A DNA stretch of 9,254 nt from positions 1 through 9,254 of the forward strand of contig JAUYFO010000065.1 in assembly GCA_030690925.1 (NCBI GenBank). The letters run 5' to 3'. The notes below the pieces were generated by a model. The model had not been told where the DNA came from and did no database searches. It was given only the letters and a program-made list of their open reading frames with translations. How positions within the stretch are numbered: position 1 is the first letter of the stretch; the number at the start of each line of letters is the position of its first letter. Below, one piece after another: positions 1-3,267 of this stretch. The translations under genes and the position numbers were made by a program. The DNA is from Candidatus Moraniibacteriota bacterium (lineage in GTDB: Bacteria; Patescibacteriota; Minisyncoccia; Moranbacterales; UBA1568).

Positions 1-2
1 TT

Positions 3-128
3 CTCTACAAGGCTCATCAGAAGAAGGATGGTTTACCGGTCGAGGTGAACCAAAACAAGAAAAAAATCATCACGCCTACGGTGTCAAAATATATCATTCA
101 AACGGAGGAGCTACGGTGTCTAAGATAA
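3..128 (+). CDS. possible 3' end of an unidentified upstream gene (partial)
   Basis: This frame is open from the left edge of the window to a TAA at 126-128 and would give the last 41 residues of a protein. The stretch is Lys-rich and ends in QTEELRCLR. Its codon choice resembles the genes downstream. I recognise no family. A second frame is also open from the edge, to a TGA at 152-154, but it runs into the strong hairpin that starts at 143, so I prefer this one. The near-duplicated DNA at 76-85 and 111-120 means the C-terminus may have been altered by a short out-of-frame tandem duplication. The call rests only on the open frame and is weak. Confidence 0.35.
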   Translation, partial: LYKAHQKKDGLPVEVNQNKKKIITPTVSKYIIQTEELRCLR

Positions 129-185
129 ATCATTTGACACGAGCCCGCTCCTGATACTAAAGGGAAGCGGGCGTTTAGGTACTGT
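60..185 (-). ncRNA. candidate small/antisense RNA from the leftward promoter
   Basis: This is an inferred transcript. It would start about 7 nt beyond the -10 of the consensus leftward promoter. It would carry a stable 5' hairpin (GCCCGCT/AGCGGGC), a second small stem (GTGTC/GACAC) and a run of seven U (complement of 60-66) after a weak, interrupted stem (ACACC/GGCGT). The length would be about 125 nt. No known RNA family is recognised. The 3' end is a guess, because the stem before the U-run is poor and transcription could continue past the window edge. Confidence 0.25.
76..146. repeat. degenerate tandem direct repeat, unit ~35-36 bp
   Basis: The 10-mer CTACGGTGTC occurs exactly at 76-85 and 111-120. 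Each copy is followed by an A/T-rich spacer and then ATCATT (93-98 and 129-134, offset 36), and by a GAG a few bases later. This fits an old tandem duplication of about 35 bp, a length not divisible by three. Both copies can pair with GACAC at 136-140, so two alternative small hairpins are possible in an RNA. Confidence 0.5.
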
Positions 186-215
186 TCTTATATTATACAC
201 CTAAACAACTTTTTT
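143..215 (+). terminator. tandem hairpins with T-tract, possible terminator
   Basis: Two hairpins sit back to back. The first pairs GCCCGCT (143-149) with AGCGGGC (166-172). The second pairs GTTTAGGT (173-180) with ACCTAAAC (199-206) around an 18-nt loop and is followed by AAC and six T at 210-215. Together they could terminate rightward transcription from the upstream gene. The loop of the second stem is long and the stem AT-rich, so termination would be weak. The second inverted repeat also brackets the -10 of the leftward promoter and may instead be an operator. Confidence 0.35.
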
Positions 216-220
216 GTCAA
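192..220 (-). promoter_or_regulatory. perfect consensus sigma-70 promoter pointing left
   Basis: On the minus strand TTGACA (complement of 215-220) is followed by exactly 17 nt and then TATAAT (complement of 192-197). Both hexamers match the consensus at every position, which makes this the strongest promoter I see in the window. Transcription would start near 185 and run left into the opposite strand of the putative upstream gene. No minus-strand reading frame of useful length starts between 185 and 1; the longest is about 26 codons. An antisense or small RNA is therefore the simplest product. Confidence 0.75.
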
Positions 221-271
221 GCTTCTGTGACACTCCAAAGATCAGTAAAAAGCCTTATTTGAAGCAAAATA

Positions 272-300
272 TTTACAGAAAGAAGTGATAGGAGTATAGT
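272..300 (+). promoter_or_regulatory. sigma-70-type promoter overlapping the rnhB start
   Basis: TTTACA (272-277) and TATAGT (295-300) are separated by 17 nt; each differs from consensus at one base. The predicted start point is about 307, one base before an in-frame ATG at 308. This would give a nearly leaderless rnhB message starting at MEETTFKK. The GGAG at 291-294 would be untranscribed DNA for that message but usable by a longer read-through transcript. Confidence 0.5.
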
Positions 301-301
301 G

Positions 302-1051
302 ATGGATATGGAAGAAACAACCTTTAAAAAAGAGCGGGAGATTGCCTCAAAAGAGGCGGTTTTGGTGGTGGGAGTGGATGAGGCGGGACGAGGGCCACTG
401 TGCGGGCCGGTGGTGGCGAGCGCGGTATGTTATAAAGACCCGGGTTTTGTTATTCCTTTGGAGTTAGAGAAAGAATTTTCTTTTATCCGTGATTCCAAAA
501 AATTGTCGGAAAAACAGCGTGAGAAAATGTTTGATTTTATTCAGGGGTATTTTTATGTCGGTGTTGGGATCGTTCATGCGGATACTATTGATCGGATTAA
601 TATCCTTGAGGCAACGTTTCTTGCCATGAAATCTGCTCTTTCCCAGCTTATGAAGAAACTCCATATGACCAACCCTGTGAATCAGGATGTACGCAAAAAC
701 CACGGTCGTGGTTCTCGGGTATATGTTTTGGTTGATGGGAATCAGAAAATACCAAATTGTTCGTATCGGCAAGAAGCAGTGATCGGCGGGGACAGCACCG
801 TCAAATCCATTGCGGCGGCTTCGATCATCGCCAAAGTGACCAGGGATCGGATGATGTTTGAATACGACAAGGAGTATCCACAGTATGGGCTTGCCAAGCA
901 TAAAGGCTACGGTACCAAGGTACATATGGATACTCTTCGGAAATACGGTCCCAGCCCAATCCACCGTCTGTCCTTCAAGCCGGTGCTCCTGTCGATTCCT
1001 GAAAATGCCAATCGGCGTTTTTCCAATGTTTTAAAGCCGAAAAAGAGCTAA
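302..1051 (+). CDS. rnhB: ribonuclease HII
   Basis: RNase HII cuts the RNA strand of RNA/DNA hybrids and incises 5' of single ribonucleotides in duplex DNA, starting ribonucleotide excision repair in the cytoplasm. Numbered from the GTG at 299, the sequence shows GVDEAGRGPLCGPV at 25-38 with acidic residues D27 and E28, RDSKKLSEKQRE at 64-75, VDGN with D146, GGDST with D165, then ASIIAKVTRD, HKGYGTKVH and GPSPIHRLSF. All four DEDD metal ligands are present. At about 249 aa it is longer than E. coli RnhB (198 aa); the extra length includes a basic loop around 120-140. Three starts are close together: GTG 299, ATG 302 and ATG 308. ATG 302 lies 7 nt after GGAG (291-294) and is chosen here. The promoter at 272-300 would instead favour ATG 308. 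It is the first gene of the + strand cluster. Confidence 0.96.
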   Translation: MDMEETTFKKEREIASKEAVLVVGVDEAGRGPLCGPVVASAVCYKDPGFVIPLELEKEFSFIRDSKKLSEKQREKMFDFIQGYFYVGVGIVHADTIDRINILEATFLAMKSALSQLMKKLHMTNPVNQDVRKNHGRGSRVYVLVDGNQKIPNCSYRQEAVIGGDSTVKSIAAASIIAKVTRDRMMFEYDKEYPQYGLAKHKGYGTKVHMDTLRKYGPSPIHRLSFKPVLLSIPENANRRFSNVLKPKKS

Positions 1052-1062
1052 ACACCGCTCAT

Positions 1063-1091
1063 TTGCAGAGAAAATTGTATTTTGCTAGTAT
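1063..1091 (+). promoter_or_regulatory. extended -10 promoter for the coiled-coil gene
   Basis: TTGCAG (1063-1068) is followed by 17 nt and TAGTAT (1086-1091). TG at 1083-1084 precedes the -10 by one base and forms an extended -10 (TGnTAGTAT). Predicted initiation near 1098 lies upstream of the ATG at 1123. The -35 matches only three of six bases, but the extended -10 can compensate. Confidence 0.45.
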
Positions 1092-1122
1092 GAGGATAGA
1101 GTTATTGATGATTAGTTGGTGT

Positions 1123-1407
1123 ATGAAAAGGGGAGTAAAAAAATCTGGAAAAAGTGAAAAATCATATTCAGCGGATCATGTTTCGGTAATGTTGGAAGAT
1201 GTGAGAGATATGATGATGGCTTTTGGTGAAGGTCAAGACGTCTTATCAGAAAAGGTTGATGTTCTGTCTGATAAGGTTGATCGTATGCAGGATGATATTA
1301 CCGATATTAAATATACGTTATCAGAAAAGGTAGAACGTTCGGAATTTCAGAAATTAGAGAAAAGAATGATCAAAGTGGAACGGGCGGTTTTCGTTAAAAA
1401 GGCGTAA
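1123..1407 (+). CDS. small heptad-repeat coiled-coil protein
   Basis: This is a 94-aa protein with no catalytic motif, signal peptide or membrane helix. A basic N-terminus (KRGVKKSGKSEKS) leads into an alpha-helical segment rich in heptad-like units such as LSEKVDVLSDKVDRM and LSEKVERSEFQKLEKRM. Hydrophobic residues recur at a/d spacing. Such short proteins with repeated KVD units and a segment like VMLEDVRDMMMAFGEGQDVL are, as I recall, common among uncharacterised bacterial and CPR proteins; this is from memory. The likely behaviour is self-assembly into a coiled-coil bundle, perhaps as an adaptor, which is inference. The frame is open back to a TTG at 1063, but that lies in the promoter -35; ATG 1123 gives a natural N-terminus although no SD precedes it. 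The gene is more AT-rich than its neighbours. Confidence 0.7.
   Translation: MKRGVKKSGKSEKSYSADHVSVMLEDVRDMMMAFGEGQDVLSEKVDVLSDKVDRMQDDITDIKYTLSEKVERSEFQKLEKRMIKVERAVFVKKA
1243..1331 (+). repeat. internal 14-nt direct repeat in the coiled-coil gene
   Basis: TTATCAGAAAAGGT occurs exactly at 1243-1256 and 1318-1331, in the same reading frame, encoding LSEKV both times. A diverged copy, CTGTCTGATAAGGTTGAT, lies between them. This points to growth of the coiled coil by duplication of short helix units. Confidence 0.6.
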
Positions 1408-1419
1408 TGTTGTGATGGC

Positions 1420-1448
1420 TTGCCAGGTGTCGAAACTCGTGGTAGGAT
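1420..1448 (+). promoter_or_regulatory. sigma-70-type promoter for rpmF
   Basis: TTGCCA (1420-1425, five of six consensus bases) is separated by 17 nt from TAGGAT (1443-1448, four of six). Start near 1455 would give a 5' leader of about 30 nt before the rpmF ATG at 1485. The GGAG at 1451-1454 falls at or before the start point, so it is probably not the ribosome binding site. Confidence 0.55.
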
Positions 1449-1484
1449 AAGGAGACGTAAATTTTCAAAGAAGTTTTTACTGTT

Positions 1485-1691
1485 ATGGCTCTCCCAAAGC
1501 AAAGACATACAAGGCATCGCCGTGATCGTGCCCGCAAGCAGTATGATGTGCAATTGGTGAATACTCAGGAGTGTCCGAAGTGTAAGGGGCGCGTTTTGTC
1601 ACACCGTGTATGTCCAACCTGTGGCTTTTACAAGGGGAAAGAGATGGTTAAAATGGCTCCTAAGCTTGAGGCTTCTAAAAAGTCTGCCTAA
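1485..1691 (+). CDS. rpmF: 50S ribosomal protein L32, zinc-ribbon form
   Basis: L32 is a small structural protein of the large ribosomal subunit. The 68-aa product begins MALPKQRHTRHRRDRARKQY, matching the basic N-terminal part of L32. It then carries four cysteines in a CPKC...CPTC pattern (C30, C33, C43, C46), the zinc-binding version of the family. A short basic tail rich in Lys and Ala follows. Length is normal. The next gene, nusB, starts 54 nt downstream with no clear terminator between, so the two are probably co-transcribed. No convincing SD precedes the ATG: only AAAGAAG lies at 1467-1473, about 11 nt away. An in-frame ATT just after a TAA could extend the frame by eight codons, but the ATG gives the canonical L32 N-terminus. 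Confidence 0.95.
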   Translation: MALPKQRHTRHRRDRARKQYDVQLVNTQECPKCKGRVLSHRVCPTCGFYKGKEMVKMAPKLEASKKSA

Positions 1692-1719
1692 GATTCGTCC
1701 CATCCCAATAGATTTTCAC

Positions 1720-1734
1720 CCTCTTTTTGAGAGG
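1720..1734 (+). promoter_or_regulatory. nusB ribosome binding site inside a small hairpin
   Basis: GAGAGG (1729-1734) is the best SD sequence upstream of nusB, 11 nt before its ATG. Its AGAGG pairs perfectly with CCTCT at 1720-1724 over a short T-rich loop (five base pairs plus a possible T-G). If the stem forms, ribosome access to nusB would be reduced. No T-tract follows it, so it is not a terminator. Confidence 0.45.
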
Positions 1735-1745
1735 TTCAAAACAAA

Positions 1746-2321
1746 ATGGCAAATCGGCATCTTCAAAGATCAGTAGCAATGCAGTCGCTCTTCGAGTGGG
1801 ACTTTTTGGGTAAGAAAGATGATCGGGCCCGGGAGATTTTGAAGCACAATATTGTCGAGTTCGCCCCTGGTTTGGAAGACACGATTTTTGCCGAACACTT
1901 GATGGAGGGGACTCTGCGCGAGCGTCGGACAATCGATAAACTGATCGAGAAGTGCGCTCCCGAGTGGCCACTGGAGCAGGTGACGGTGGTGGATCGAAAC
2001 GTGTTGCGACTGGGAATCTACGAGCTTATGTTCGGTAACTACGATGAGGTGCCGCCAAAAGTGGCTATCAACGAAGCCATCGAACTCGCCAAGACTTTCG
2101 GGAGTGATGCCAGCCCGCGTTTCGTCAATGGTGTCTTAGGTACGATTTATCGTGAGATGGGAGAGCCGATGAAGGATGATGTTTCTCAGAACCACCAGCA
2201 TGTAGGTGGTGAGGAACATGCGGAGAAGAAGGCTGCTATCAAGAAAGAGGAGCTCGCTTCTCCGGTAAAAGCAAAAACCAAGAAGATTCCAAAAACTACC
2301 ACCAAGAAGAAGAATAAATAA
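1746..2321 (+). CDS. nusB: transcription antitermination factor NusB with basic C-terminal tail
   Basis: NusB binds the boxA element of rRNA leaders together with ribosomal protein S10 and helps RNA polymerase read through rRNA operons. The first ~137 residues are a complete NusB domain: NRHLQRSVAMQSLFEWDF at the N-terminus, VTVVDRNVLRLGIYEL around 79-94, PPKVAINEAIELAKTFGS around 103-120, and the FVNGVLGTIYRE segment at 126-137. The family is usually about 130-150 aa. This one has 191, because of a low-complexity tail from about 150 rich in Lys, Glu and Ala, ending KTTTKKKNK. The tail could add nonspecific RNA or ribosome contacts (inference). The gene follows rpmF and precedes rnc, placing three ribosome/rRNA functions together. 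Its SD is part of a hairpin. Confidence 0.95.
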   Translation: MANRHLQRSVAMQSLFEWDFLGKKDDRAREILKHNIVEFAPGLEDTIFAEHLMEGTLRERRTIDKLIEKCAPEWPLEQVTVVDRNVLRLGIYELMFGNYDEVPPKVAINEAIELAKTFGSDASPRFVNGVLGTIYREMGEPMKDDVSQNHQHVGGEEHAEKKAAIKKEELASPVKAKTKKIPKTTTKKKNK

Positions 2322-2348
2322 AGCGCTGATGTATTGGGCGCTTTTTTT
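2320..2348 (+). terminator. intrinsic terminator after nusB
   Basis: AAAGCGC (2320-2326) pairs with GCGCTTT (2338-2344) across an 11-nt loop. The T-run extends from 2342 to 2348. The stem begins inside the nusB stop codon. It should end or attenuate the rpmF-nusB transcript before rnc. Confidence 0.8.
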
Positions 2349-2367
2349 GTAAGAGAATCTATCAGGC

Positions 2368-3066
2368 ATGAACAAAGAGATTGATATCGAAAAGTTGAAG
2401 CAGCAGCTCGGAATTGAGGTGCGGCAGATTGCCTTGTTTCAAGAAGCCTTGACTCATCGCTCGTATTTGAACGAGCACAAAGGGTACCAGTATCCTCAGA
2501 ACGAGCGCCTGGAATTCTTGGGCGATGCCGTTTTGGAATTGGTGGTGACCGAAAATTTGTTTCATAACTACCAGAACCCCGAAGGAGAGCTGACCAGTTT
2601 CCGTGCTGCGTTGGTCAATGGTGATATGTTGGCGCGCATCGGTGATGGCCTTGGATTGCAGGATTTTCTTCTCATGAGTCGTGGTGAGGCCAAAGACACT
2701 GGCCGGGCCCGAGGCTATCTGGTGGCCAACGCCATGGAAGCGATTATCGGCGCACTCTATATTGACCAGGGCTATGATGCGGCCAAGAGCTTTATTCTGA
2801 CCCACGTCATGAGTCATTTGCCAGAAGTGTTCGAACAGGGATTGCATACCGATGCCAAGAGTCGTTTCCAGGAACTGGCCCAGGAAAAAATGAGCCTGAC
2901 TCCGAGCTACCGTGTGATGAAGGAATGGGGACCAGACCATGACCGTCACTTCATCGCCGGGGTCTATCTCGCTGAAGAAAAGGCGGCTGAGGGTGAAGGT
3001 GCTTCCAAACAGGAGGCTCAGCGTGAGGCAGCCAAACAGGCCCTCCTGGCCAAAGGCTGGCAGTAG
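2368..3066 (+). CDS. rnc: ribonuclease III
   Basis: RNase III cleaves double-stranded RNA as a homodimer and processes rRNA precursors. The 232-aa length is normal. Residues ~5-155 form the nuclease domain, with NERLEFLGDAVLELVV at 45-60 (E46 and D53, equivalent to E. coli E38 and D45), PEGEL at 71-75, and LVANAMEAIIGALYIDQG at 118-135. In this last motif the second metal-ligand Asp (E. coli D114) is Asn121, while the essential Glu is kept as E124. Residues ~162-230 form the double-stranded RNA binding domain, ending GASKQEAQREAAKQALL. The start sits only 19 nt past the nusB terminator T-run. No proper SD is visible, since AGG at 2364-2366 is too close. Expression may rely on terminator read-through or an unseen promoter. 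Confidence 0.96.
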   Translation: MNKEIDIEKLKQQLGIEVRQIALFQEALTHRSYLNEHKGYQYPQNERLEFLGDAVLELVVTENLFHNYQNPEGELTSFRAALVNGDMLARIGDGLGLQDFLLMSRGEAKDTGRARGYLVANAMEAIIGALYIDQGYDAAKSFILTHVMSHLPEVFEQGLHTDAKSRFQELAQEKMSLTPSYRVMKEWGPDHDRHFIAGVYLAEEKAAEGEGASKQEAQREAAKQALLAKGWQ

Positions 3067-3118
3067 TGAGCTGGGGTCAGCTTCTAGGGCTTAGGGGTGT
3101 AGTAAAGAAGAATAGAGA

Positions 3119-3144
3119 AAAAAGCACGCAAGAGCAGGCTTTTT
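3119..3144 (+). terminator. weak terminator after rnc
   Basis: AAAAAGC (3119-3125) and GCTTTTT (3138-3144) can pair over a 12-nt loop, ending in a T-run that continues as TCTTTT. Only two G-C pairs are present, so this would be a weak signal, possibly acting in both directions because the other strand also ends in a T-run. Confidence 0.35.
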
Positions 3145-3163
3145 CTTTTGGTTTGGAATGAGC

Positions 3164-3169
3164 TATACT
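3164..3169 (+). promoter_or_regulatory. candidate -10 element for smc
   Basis: TATACT at 3164-3169 (five of six consensus bases) would start transcription near 3176 and leave a leader of about 90 nt before smc. The bases 17 nt upstream (TTTTCT) are a poor -35 and there is no extended -10, so the call is tentative. Confidence 0.35.
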
Positions 3170-3233
3170 GGGGAGGAATCAGGAATAGAGGATTAAGAAT
3201 CAAGACGAAGCTCGATTTTGTTTTTTTGTGTTT

Positions 3234-3257
3234 ATTCATGATTCTAGACTCATGAAT
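3234..3257. repeat. perfect 8-bp inverted repeat just upstream of smc
   Basis: ATTCATGA (3234-3241) is repeated inverted as TCATGAAT (3250-3257) around 8 nt. It ends 10 nt before the smc ATG, where an SD would normally lie; none is present. It could be a hairpin in the mRNA leader that affects initiation, or a repressor site in DNA. A T-rich stretch (3216-3227) precedes it. Confidence 0.55.
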
Positions 3258-3267
3258 CAACCCCAAT

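Noticed and set aside
129..298. tRNA or other known structural RNA gene in the upstream gap
   Set aside because: No T-loop GTTCGAAT-like sequence, acceptor stem or CCA end is seen on either strand. Only hairpins and promoters are present.
1063..1122. TTG start giving a 114-residue version of the coiled-coil protein
   Set aside because: The TTG is part of the probable -35 and the region up to ~1097 is likely promoter. The added residues include an odd LLMISWCM segment.
3067..3083. AGCTG/CAGCT hairpin just after the rnc stop as a terminator
   Set aside because: The stem is only five pairs and no T-tract follows.
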